From Cloeon dipterum (Eukaryota > Arthropoda > Insecta > Ephemeroptera > Baetidae), in NCBI RefSeq assembly GCF_949628265.1, contig NC_088786.1, positions 2,480,001 through 2,544,000 on the forward strand: a DNA stretch of 64,000 bases. Reading direction: 5' to 3'. The first letter of the stretch is position 1; the number at the start of each line of letters is the position of its first letter. Shown in pieces: positions 35,876 to 46,930 of this stretch. The position numbers were made by a program, and so were the translations under genes. The notes under the pieces were generated by a model. That model did not search any database. It was not told where the DNA came from and saw only the letters and a program-made list of their open reading frames with translations.

Positions 35876-38800
35876 CTGCAAGCAAATTTGAATATGATCA
35901 TTTTTAAATTAATCCAACTTGAAAGCAATTGTGCAAAACTTTCAACAGGCATTGGATAAGATACTGTCGTTTATGTTCTGCTATTTTCATGTTGACAGGC
36001 GCGATTTTGTAATGCCGTTTGAATTTTGGGAATGGGCCAGGCGCTGGACAAAGACAGCACTCTGATTTAAAGAATTTTTAGACCAACATTATATTTATTG
36101 CGGGATACACATTCGTCCTTTGAAAATAAGAGTAAGCAGAGAATTTGCATGGAAAAATCAAAGTATATTGGATAATTTGATAGATGATATAATTTTGTGT
36201 AAAAAAAGTGTTTGCGTTTCGATATTTGCGTTCCATCTCATATTACTGACGATGATGGAACTTGTTTTAAATCCGCCTTCCAGTGAACAGCAAAAATGAA
36301 TATTTAAACAAGTGGTGGTGTGACGCAAACACTGCCTTTTTCTGCCGTTCTCCAGCACTTATACGAAGAGAAAAATTAAAGAATAAATTTAATGGTGGAT
36401 ATATTGTCAAGCAAATTCCAGGGTAATATAAGGTGATGTCGGTTTGGTGTGTTAGAAAGTTGCATTGCAGCGCGAGTTGCATAACGTGCAATTGCCGCAC
36501 TAACACTAAATTGTCATCCGACCACTAAGCAAGTAGTTTTATGGCTTCCATGGAAATTAACTTTTGTTTCTGTAATTATATAATTATGACAAGAGCACCT
36601 TACTCTCTAATCTTGGCGCACTCAATCACAATTGAGACAGGTCAGTTATATACTGCATTCGAAGCTAATCTCGCCTTGCTTAATCGATTTCTCTGGTTTC
36701 TACGTTTCTACCCTTGGATTTATTTTTATATGACCCTATCAAGGAATTATTTATTGCAGTGAGACTAACAACTGATGATTCACCTGCTTTTGTCTGACAC
36801 CAGGAAAAAATATCAAATGCTGTTGAAACACATTTAATATCACCCAAGGCAAGCCATTCGATCAGGAATGGGAATAACGCATTTCCAGACCCACGGCGGC
36901 TCTAGGCTCTTGGATGGGAACAAAGTCGCGAGACAATGCTGATGAGAGCTGATTTATTTAATTGTAACTCATTAATATGTGGACACGCACGCCCGAGTGC
37001 CCTCCAGCCGCTGCTATTTTGATAGAATAAACAGCCTTGCTCTTCGCCGATTTCCTCTCTATGCGCCGCAGAGCGAAGTAATTTTTTGGACACTCGTTGT
37101 GCAATCATCGGAGCCTCACTCTAATCAAAACGCAATCTTGAAAAATGTCATTTTATTTTGTCGTTCGTGCAGATTTTTTTTTTAGCTTAGTTTTTAGTAT
37201 TTAATTTTGAATTTCCCATGGTTAAATTCATTTGACACTCTTGTTGAAATTATCAGCATTAGAAATGAGTCGTGAATTCCGCCGCTACTACGAAGCTGCT
37301 GCGTGAGGTCAAGATCGAAGCGTATATTAAATGACAGCCTCGAAAAGAGCGAGTGCATCGTCGGCGTGGGGCCCACGTGGCCTGGAGCAGATCAAGATCA
37401 GTGAAATACAAAATAGAAAGGTGGCGCAAGAATGATGTAACCGCGCGAGAGTGAACTCGTGCAGCCACGGTCAATGTCAAGTTCCGTGCTGCTGACAAAA
37501 AGTTTTCGTCCGCGCGCGGGGACGCGTGTCGCGCATGCAGATGCGCCGATATTGTCTTCCTTTTTGTGGTCAAGGATGTGCTAATTGTTTCGCCGAGCCG
37601 CCGCTCAACAAAAAGGAATTCGACCGTTCGCACGTTACGACGCACTTAAATTCATTCTTTCTGTCAACCCAGTGTTTTATTGCCAGCAACCTCCCGGCAA
37701 GTGCGAGAGGTGCGAAAATTTTATTGAAAAATACAACGGCTTGCCGGGCGGCGCAAAGCTCAATCGCGGGCGCGAGCGCGTCTAATTTTGTTTCGAGAGA
37801 ACTAGTCAAGGTGAATCGACAGTCACACCTGACACAAGTGGCGCAATAGACAAATTTCCTTCAAGCAGTGTGTGTGCTACTGAAAAGCTGACGCCTCACT
37901 ATATTATTTTGTTTAAACATATTATTTGTTAAGTTAACCAAGATAGATAGATGGATGACCCTGAAAGGTTTTAGTGCGTCCCTGGAAGAACAAATGTCGT
38001 CGGCCAAGAAGGTTTTATTGCTTCTTCAACTTTAACAAAACTTATGTATGATTTTATGAAAAAAAAATTGGATTTTCATTTTTCCAACAATTAAAATTAA
38101 TTTAAAAAAAAAATGATTTTTTAACGAGCTAAACGGTTTAAAATTTTAAAGGATAGTTTCTAACATTGTTTCAAGAGTCTAGGTTATTTCTAAGTGGCTT
38201 TGAGAGTTAGTAGCCAACTCTTCTTTTAAATGAAAAGACTACAGACACATTTTTGGCGATCGACCAAGCATCCGAAATGTGTCACTAAGACAGGAAATAG
38301 ATTTTCAAGTCTCCTGCTGTTGCCAACACGACCATTGAAAAACGAATCATTGAATTACCATACAACTTCAATTAAAATACTTTTAATTGTTCTAATAATT
38401 CCAAATTAAAATAATATTTGGCGTAACTTGAGAAATAAATTAATCAGTCCGTTTAAATTAGCTAGACTCTTACAGTCAATAAACATTTATTAAAAATAAA
38501 TTTTGAATAAGCAAAATAGACTAAACCTTGATTATCCTTTAATTAAATTCGGTGAAAGTAATTTCGCACGCTAAATACTAACCATGAGATTTTTAATTGC
38601 TTGTTAATTTTCACACAGTGTGATTGAAAACGATTTTCGTTTCTGCTATTGTTCCATGGCATGGCAACAAATTAGGAGCGACCGTGCATTAGGGGCGAAT
38701 AACCGTTGATGCTCAATAAACCATGCTCGATTTACAAAGTGCTCCCGCGAAATCATTTTGAACTTTTAACTGGAGATGGCGGCCGAATAAATCAATAAAT

Positions 38801-39485
38801 ATTTTTGAGTAACTGCAAGCTGTAAATAAATTGGTTGCCGACTGCCCCAAAGCTGACCTGCCCTCTTGACATGCTGGATCTCGGCCGCGGACAATGAGAA
38901 TGCGCGCAACAACCGCTCTCTGACTTATTGCCGCACTCGACTCTTTCTCCACCAAGAATAATCAGACATGAAGCGGAAAACGAGCGAGAAAGTCGAGCAA
39001 AAATTTCAGCACACCGTTCAATGAGTTCGTTTGGTATAAATTAGCGACTGTCTCACAGATTTAACGAGTTTTCAGTTTGCTTGTTCGCAAAAAATTGCTT
39101 TTCCTGCCACTCACGTGCTGCGCGCGTATGACTGGAAAGAGCAATTATTATTGCTGAATATTGATCTTATCTTAAAGTTGTCGTTGAAATACATATCACG
39201 TCGTAAACATTTATAATTAAAAATAAGTCTGGCTGTAAAATTTAGACGATTTTTGACAAAAAAAATGTTTATTTTTCTACTTTAAAATCGTCTTTTTTAA
39301 CTGGAAATCAAATTGTTTTATTAAACAATTGATGAAATTATTATTTTTCCAGTACAATGTCAGATGTGGTCATGCAACAGGTGCCAAAGGTATTTTCAAA
39401 ATTATTAAAAATCTCCTGGATGTTTGGAAGCAAAAATCATCGCAGAGTGAATTTCAAAGTAATAGTATTTTTTTCCTAAATGGCT

Positions 39486-39859
39486 CGAAGTTTCTGAGCA
39501 CACCAATCGATTCTTGAGGGTCGAATTAGGTTAAGTGGATAATTTTCCGACCAAAAAGCCCAAAGCGACGTGCGGACTTTTTTCCCGCCAAAACAATATG
39601 AACGTATTTTAGAGAAGTGCGCATGCGTCAGAGCGGGCTGGATCTGAAAAAGAAGAAATTCGTACAGGCGGCGGTCTCTCTGCAGGTGCTCAAACCAACT
39701 CTCACGCATGCGCACCACTTGCATTTACGTTTAAATTGTTTTGGCGGGGAAAAAATTCGCACGTCACGCTGGACTTTTCGGTCGGAAAAAAATCTACTCT
39801 ACCTAATTCGACCGTCAAGAATCGATTGGTGTTCTCAGAAACTTCGTCAAAGACGGTCT
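39486..39859. mobile_element. TTAA foldback MITE, copy 3 (left end truncated)
   Basis: The right end is intact (GACGGTCT followed by TTAA at 39860-39863). The left end lacks the first dozen or so terminal bases and starts at CGAAGTTTCTGAGCACACC. The internal arms, including CGACGTGCG and GCGCATGCGTCAGAGC, match the other copies. Confidence 0.82.
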
Positions 39860-41084
39860 TTAAAGGAACCCCAGTTTTTGCAAGGAAAAAAGAGACAACC
39901 ATCTTAAAATCTCAGCAAAAAAAAATAATTTTTCTAATTAAAATGAATTAGATAAATCATTCCCTTTTCACGATCAGATGATATTTAGCTAAAAGAATTG
40001 TTCTGAATTAATTTTTCCGTTTAATCGCGACGAGAAACGCGATTTTTCAGCGTCTCGTGCGAATGGCAAGCAACAAATGGAATTTAATGTCTCGTTTACC
40101 CAGTTTGCGTACCGATAAAGCTCACGTAGGCCGGCAGGTTGAAAATGAACTCAGACGGCCTTGAATGCGCGGCATCATTAGGCCTGCTCCTCGACTTTTT
40201 GCACTACTTGTCATTGCACCACGCGAGACTTTTAATTTAATGCACCGCCGGGCTCACGTTTCTTTCTCTGCCTCCGGTATATTCTAAGGAGATAGTTTCC
40301 AACTTTGGGAATAATTGATGGTGTTGAATTTTAACTCGACGATTATGAAATTCCTCGACGCCAGCTAACGAAGAGCCAAGGCAAACGCGAATTTGAGAGT
40401 AAACTGAAGAAAATCTTTTTTGTTGTTGTTGGGCGAGTACGCGCGCGGCCTTCTAGGTGGGTTCTTTCGGGAAGAAAATACGGAAGGAATTAAATTTAGA
40501 GAATGGAGCGTGCTCTTATCCTTATTATTATTGCCGAAAATTTTGACACGCAAGAAAAAATGCCTTTTACAAACCTGTCGCCCACGGTCTATAATTTTAA
40601 TGTGAATATTTCTTGTAATTATAGTGACCATTGATGATAATTTCAAGATGATATGCGACTCGCTTTTCTCACCAAGAATGAGTCCTTGATTATTTAATTG
40701 CAGAGATACTTACACGCGTGGCGAATGCATCGTTTAGTATAATTAAATTTACTCTGTGTTGCACACCATTTCAATGACAAGTCACACCTTTATTTTGTTT
40801 AGTTAAAGCCACTCAAAATATTTTTATTTAATGAATAAAAGTGGATGGATGTATGTTTTACAAATCCTAAATATATATTTTTTAACTTTAACATTACTTT
40901 TATTCCAGATTTTGTATTTTTCCTTAGTATTGTACAATTTTAACATTATGTATGACTTTGAAATATTTGTATTTTTTTGTTAATATGAAATTATTGTATT
41001 TTTTGTGTAGTTTTTGGTCTTTACAAATATAATTGTATTTAGAATGGAGAATAAATTAGGAAAAGAGCTGAAAATTTCAATTTC

Positions 41085-41260
41085 TGAGAAATAATCGGCT
41101 TCACATTTTGCACGCTAATGAAGCGGTTTTTATTTCGCCGGGAGGGAAATTTACGAGATTTGGCTCATAATTCGCACGCCTTGGATAGATCGCGACGAAG
41201 CTTTCAACTCGGAAATATTTAAACGAGACTGTTTTTTCGTGGATTGCGAAATTCAACATT
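41085..41260 (-). repeat. dispersed repeat family B, copy 5 (inverted fragment)
   Basis: On the minus strand this shows the CGTCGCGATCTATCCAAGGC block, then GTGCGAATTATGAGCCAAAT, a CCCTCCCGGCGAAATAA block, and CGCTTCATTAGCGTGCAAA, in family order. It is diverged and partial. Confidence 0.45.
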
Positions 41261-41318
41261 GTAAAATTATTAGAGTATGAAAAAGATAAAAATGAACTGG
41301 ACCGAAGGTGTGACTTAC

Positions 41319-41331
41319 CGTCACTTTTCAT
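41319..41331 (-). CDS. candidate alternative first exon 1b of the scavenger receptor (MKSD...)
   Basis: A 13-base coding exon (ATG, three more codons, then one base) is followed by a consensus GTAAGT donor. Joined to the exon at 35875 it completes a Val codon in frame (MKSDV-MICL...), giving a 516 aa receptor with a very short cytoplasmic N-terminus, as is usual for CD36 proteins. Such a short exon can occur by chance. Transcript data are needed to decide between this and exon 1a. Confidence 0.35.
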
Positions 41332-43039
41332 GTCTGACTCGTCGGCTCGTCCCTTTGTCACACACTCCAAATATTTGTATTTTCACACCGAGTGTCACGA
41401 GTTGTACTGGCGCGGTCCTCACCTAGCAAACGGCGCCAGTGGAATAGGCTCAAGCATTGAGCTTGAAATCAATTAAGATGCCATTAAAGTTTGGAGAGAA
41501 AAGCGCAACACACACACACACACACGCGCGTAACCGGTCCAAGCCCGAGGGCAAGGTCGTTGAAAAGCTTATTTTCGAATATTTGGAGCAAAAGCTGATG
41601 GTCGCAGATGTGGAATGTCCACTTTCCATTTCGCCGACAAGACTGACGTGAATGAAACGCTCGCGGTGCACGAGTTTGCCCTATTTTGCGTGTAAGTCGT
41701 AAACCCTCGTGATACCAAGCAATAAACTCCAACCTGCTGATTTTACACCGCACCACGTGCGCTTCACGCTTATCAGACGAGTGGTGGCAAACGAATTGAT
41801 TGAACCAGTGCCAGCTGAAATGCGCAGCTAAAAATAAGTCTGAAAGAAACGACGCGCTTTCTTTGCCTCAGCGGCTTCAGCTTTCTTTTTATAATTTCTC
41901 AAAACGTTTATTTCATTTTTCTGGTTATTTCATTTGTTTCTAATTAGCATGGATGTGCTTAAAAAGACTATATTTTAATCGCGTTTTTTATATTTTTACG
42001 AGTTTTAATTTTTTCAGGAAAAATCCTAATTGAACTATCAATATTTTCAAAAATAGTTTTAATTAAATCAAAAAATTATCTTTTTAGTTAACTTTTGGCT
42101 TTAATTCTGTTAAATATTAAAAAATGGAATTATGTAATAGTTACATATGAAATATTTGAGAGTCAAATCTTTATTTGAGCGCTCGGGAGAAATTTTAAAA
42201 AGTCTCTGTTTTGATTATTCCTCACAAGGCAAATGAATGAAATGTAATTTTAATAAATAAGAGCCTCCATCACGGGCAGGATAAAAACAAAATGAATGTT
42301 GGCTGAACAGGTGCGCGTTCAAAAGTGCGAGATGGTTTGGCGGAGCGGGGCCAAGGCCAGAGCCCTAGACCCAGACTCCCCGCGATGGATTTCGCATTTC
42401 AAAAGTCCAGTGCGTGCAGAAACTTTTGTTTCCTGGACGAGCCCAGACGACGCGGCGGCTTAGGCTTTTTCACGGGCGTATTTATTTATTCTCGAGTTCC
42501 TTGTTGGGCTGCAAGAAGAATCTTGTTTCGTCCATAAATCGTTTATATACACTTGATTGTAAAAGACAAAAAGCGGCGGCAGCGTAGAGCCCGCGCCGAG
42601 AGCTCACAATTCACAAGGACGAACTGATTTTTTTTCTCGAAATAAATTGCGCGCTGCCTCATTAATACACTTCAGCCTGTGATCAGGAAAAATGTAAAGA
42701 AACGCAAGTCTCGTGAGATAAAAGCAGAATAAATAAAATAGAGGTTACGCTGGCTGCTTCAAGGAATTTTGAACAAGTTGACGCGTTTTTTTGGACAAAA
42801 AGCACATCATGTAAATGCGGTGAACACTTATATTTTTTGGTGTGGGCAAGGCACGCCAGTGTGGCTTTGCTTTGCTAATTGCAAAATCGTGTTAATTGAA
42901 AAAGTCACGCGTTTGCTTTCGAAAACGGTCTGCAGAAGAATCTAACAAGTCACCTATTGCTATGTTCAATTTTCAGCTTCTATATAATTAGAATCGTGTC
43001 TAATTTTGATAAAGTGGATTGGTAGAGGGCAACAATTGA

Positions 43040-43330
43040 AATTAATTTGAATTTTTAACTACAAGTTATGTTTTCGATTGAAAACTAAATCAATTCAGAA
43101 CCGTGTACCAGTTAAATTGCCAGATTTCTCGAAACAGGGTTTGTCAATAATTTTTGGCTTGATTTCGATTCCTTTCGTCACGATCTATCCAGTGGTGAGT
43201 GAAATTTCCCTAAATAACGAATTAAATTTTTATTTTATTTTCGGTGAAGAAGACAGTACTCGCCGCTTGATTAGCGTGAGATGATCTTCTCACAAATTCA
43301 AACGCCATAACCTGGAAAAATGAAAAATCA
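43040..43330 (+). repeat. dispersed repeat family B, copy 6
   Basis: It contains GATTTCGATTCCTTTCGTCA followed by CGATCTATCCAGTGGTG, then TTTCCCTAAAT and ACAGTACTCGCCGCTTGATT, in family order. It is non-coding. Confidence 0.6.
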
Positions 43331-44594
43331 CTGTATAAAAAATACTCTTTTGTGAAAAATTAAACATCTTTTTCTCAATGATTGTCAATTTTGACAAATT
43401 TCATTTAATTTTGGAAAAAAAGATAATTAATTTCAGACAACAAGCAGATTTGCCGAAATAATTAACATTTTGATCTCGCCATATCAAGCACGGTGTTGAC
43501 TCTTTCCGAGTGGCGAATGAGTGCACATGGGCTCGCGGGTTATATGTGAGAAATGCAACAGGTGTTCGATAGGACCTGCTCGCGGCCAGCGTCGGTTGCT
43601 AACAGGTAGTGCCGCCGATTTTCGTGCTGCGCTCTAGCAAGGCTAAAATTTGGCACTTTTGAAACAGATGAAAAAAATGCAGTTCAGCCGTCTGGATTGA
43701 AGTAATGCAAGCTGTTTGAAATTTTTTAACTTTTTGTGGACAGAGAGTGACTTGCAGATGACGTTGACATATGAATCCTTATTTATCATTATTATTTTAT
43801 TATTGCAAGAGAGAGATGAAAGAAAAGTTCAGAGAAGGTTTCGCAACAGTAGCCGCGAAAATTGCAATTCAGTTAATTGCGTGCAACGTCAAAACATGAC
43901 TTGGTTAATTTGATCCCAGCAACAACCCTATTTTTATTACATCGAGGTCGAGCAATGTCATATCAAAAAGGATTAAATTAGAAATAATAAAGGTAGAGAA
44001 AATGGAAAGGAAGAAGGTTTCAATAAAAAAATCAAAGTTTCAGTTTTCCTTTCATTCCTGACAAGAAAAATGATGCATGCAGAACGTGCTAAATTCTCTT
44101 TCAAAAAACCTCTCTAAAATCTTAAAATTAGTGAAAAAAATTAATTATTTTTTCAGTAAACGGGAGATTTGATCACTCCGCTGATTGTGAGAATCGATGA
44201 TATAGTTGTAAATGTCATCTGTGCGAACAGCACATTGACCTAGCTTAGGAAACAGGTTTTTCTAATGGGAGACGTTGGATTAGAAAGGGCCAAGGGTACG
44301 TTCAGGGTTTTGCAAAAGGGCGTATATGTCATTGATAAAAAGACTATGTCCAGTAGCTTTTAATGGATGTTTTATTTACAGCGGCGTGTGGATTAGAAAT
44401 CCAGTTTCCCACGGTTAGAAATCGGGATATTAAATACTTTTAGACTGCTGCATTTTGATAAAATAATATTTATTAATTTATCCTTTATTAAAAAAGGACT
44501 CAACCTTTTAATTCGAAGTTCCAAATTAAAAAATTAGAAGTTTGTTAAAAATCCAGACATTTTTCTGAGCAAAATGGATCGCATTGGTACGTAC

Positions 44595-44727
44595 CTCTGA
44601 AATAGGATTTGTCGGAAAGGCTGGCGATGGGTCGGTCGGGCGCGTTGAGGGGCGCGATTTGTCGGTGCCACTCGCGGCACTTGGCGCACAGGCCGCAGCA
44701 GCAGCCGGGCTGCAGAGGCGACCGCAT
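44595..44727 (-). CDS. candidate first exon 1a of the scavenger receptor, Cys-rich N-terminus
   Basis: An ATG at 44727 opens 44 codons plus one base, then a GTACGT donor. Phase 1 fits the exon at 35875 exactly. It encodes a CCCGLCAKC cluster early on, typical of membrane-proximal S-acylated cytoplasmic tails, and ends KSYFR before the TM helix. The exon lies at the edge of a GC-rich, CpG-rich block (about 44600-45010), as expected of a promoter-linked first exon. The distance to the next exon is 8.7 kb. Phase, donor and base composition support it; nothing here proves splicing. Confidence 0.45.
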
Positions 44728-45010
44728 GTTGACTGCACAGACGAGACGCCGCGAGGACACGCGTGTATCAGGCAGGCAGGCAGGCAGGCTCCCCGCCGCG
44801 GCTAGCACCGTCCGAACGCCTCCCTCCGCCTCGTCTTGCCCATAGGCGGAGGAAAATCTGCCTCTTCTTGGTGTCGGCTTTTGTCCTTTTTATTTCGGGC
44901 TGCGCGGCGCGAGGCGAGTGTGTCAAGCGGCGGCTCGCGATTAACAAACGCATCGCGCTGCGGCCCTGCCGGAGGAGGCCGCGCCGCGCTCCGCACCGCC
45001 AACCGCTCGC
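44728..45010 (-). promoter_or_regulatory. GC-rich block, probable promoter of scavenger receptor exon 1a
   Basis: The block is strongly GC- and CpG-rich compared with the AT-rich DNA on both sides. It lies directly upstream of exon 1a and includes a (CAGG)n tract at 44770-44787. Overlapping frames on both strands have no domain I recognise. Confidence 0.35.
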
Positions 45011-46195
45011 CGCCAACACCAAATTCGCGCCTGCAAATGATGCCAATCCCAATTTATGGCCCGCCGACGATGATTTTTGCGTTGATAACTGTTTGCGTCG
45101 CTCGCGACTCGACCTATGCACGTGTCGTGTGATCGACCACCTAAATCTCGACGAATAATCTCTAAAAATATAGGGTTACAATTTTTCATTCAAATCAATT
45201 CGGTTTTACTGCCCCAAAACGAAGGATAAATTAGGCATTTGTAGGGTTAGCGAACAACCGCTGAATATTTTGAATAAAATAAGAGGCAAGAATAAACAAC
45301 AAAGATAAAATACTAGACAAGTTAAAAACCTATTTTTGAATTTTGCATCGAATACTAGAAGCGACTACGGTTTACTTTCCTAATAATGATAAGAATTTAC
45401 TGGTGCCAGAAGGGAGGAATTATTTTTGTATGAACTATCAGGAATTTTTGAAAAAAATAGGATTTAAAGAAGTAAACACATTTTCTAAAATAGAAAAAAC
45501 ACATTCCACGTCGATGCAAGCTGTTTTCCGGATTACTGCCATAAAAATTGAGGAACCAGTTTTTGTTCCACCAGCACAGTGAACAAAAACATGTCTACAT
45601 GCGGCAGATAACCACGCACGAAAAAGCACTATCCGCCTTTGAATGCTTAACTGAACAGCACGTGCTGAAATAAATTAGAAAAAACTGAGGATTAAACGGT
45701 TGCCCAAAGTTGCAAATCTGGCAGTCCACCTGTCGAGTAAATTGGTGGGGCCGGCGACATCAGCGGCAGACCTTTACCAACACGGCGCATGCACGTGCGA
45801 ATAGGCCACACAATGGATTGCAAATCGGTTTCTATTTTTGAATATTCTTGCCATTTACGTGACTAAATTTTTGGGCATTACTTAAATTAATTTTGACCGC
45901 AAATGGTAAGTCAAGGATTAACTGTGCTCGATTAAAATTTTTATTTAATTCAAAATTACTATTTTGGTTAGTAAAAAACGCACCATTCCTTTTGGATATA
46001 AAAAATTCTCAGGTTATACAGACTAGACTTTTATTTAAAATAATACAATCACAGGCAAACTGGAATTGAACATGCCTAATCAAAAAAAATATATTTTGTA
46101 TTTAATGGGAGTCTAAACAGTTCATGAAGACCCACACAACTCCTCTATAGAACTCTTACCTGAAGAGAACAATGTCCTTTCTCAACCAAGAGCTT

Positions 46196-46585
46196 TTAAT
46201 TTGTTTTTATATTTATATATAAAATAATTAAATTACGGAAAACAAATTTGCGGTCTAGAGAGTCGAAAGCCTTTTTTAAATCGAGAAAAAGAGCGTAAAG
46301 AGGTTTCCTGTTTACATATACTACAGATTCCATAGATTGAATTAAAGTTTCGACAGCTTTAATTGTAGATCTACCTTTGATGAAGCCATATTGATTATCT
46401 GGGATGAATTTAATAAGGCACGAGTAAAGTCTCTTATTTAGCATTCGATCAAGTAAATTATATAATGAAACTGAAATATTAATTCCACGATAGTTGTTAG
46501 TATCATCCGGACTGCCTTTATTCTTAAAGAGGTAAAATATGAGTAAGTCGTTGCCAAATTCATAGAAGCAAACGGTGGTATTCAA
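46196..46585 (-). pseudogene. non-LTR retrotransposon reverse-transcriptase fragment
   Basis: This is a single open frame of about 129 codons with the order of landmarks of LINE-type reverse transcriptases. It has a KNKGSPDD...NNYRGI segment, LLDRMLNKRL, a DNQYGFIKGRST segment and a FLDLKKAFDSLDR motif A with the first catalytic Asp. It breaks off before the YxDD box, and there is no endonuclease or 3' tail attached, so it is a dead fragment. Clade cannot be fixed from this piece. Confidence 0.85.
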
Positions 46586-46714
46586 GATAAAAAAAGTATT
46601 TCCAAGCTATACAAGGTACAAACATGAAATAATGGTAAAAATCTTCATCAAAACCTTTTAATTTGTTAAAAAATCAATATACGCTTTAATGTAAATTCGG
46701 TCTGTATGATGAAA

Positions 46715-46930
46715 AAAATAAAATGCTAATCAAGCGGTTGAGCATCAGTTATGTCTCCTTAAATTGGAAAATTGCGATCTATTTCACAATTTAGAGATTT
46801 TTTTCTCCAACTTCATGCATCGTAGAATAGATTGCGACGATACCAATCGAAATCAAACGGAAAACCAATTATTTTTTTGGCACATTTCCAAATTAAATTT
46901 AAATCACTGGTCCTGATTTGATTGAGATTA
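46715..46930 (-). repeat. dispersed repeat family B, copy 7 (inverted)
   Basis: The minus strand shows GATTTCGATTGGTATCGTCG, the CGCAATCTATTC block, the CTAAATTGTGAAAT block and the CCGCTTGATTAGCATT block, in family order. Confidence 0.5.

Larger units (their letters stand above)
35876..44594 (-). other. probable first intron of the scavenger receptor gene
   Basis: The acceptor TTGCAG at about 35876 needs a distant 5' exon, and the nearest phase-matched candidates are at 41.3 and 44.6 kb. In between I see only transposable elements, simple repeats ((CA)n at about 41510-41526) and unsupported short frames. This is a long intron if either candidate exon is right. Confidence 0.5.
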
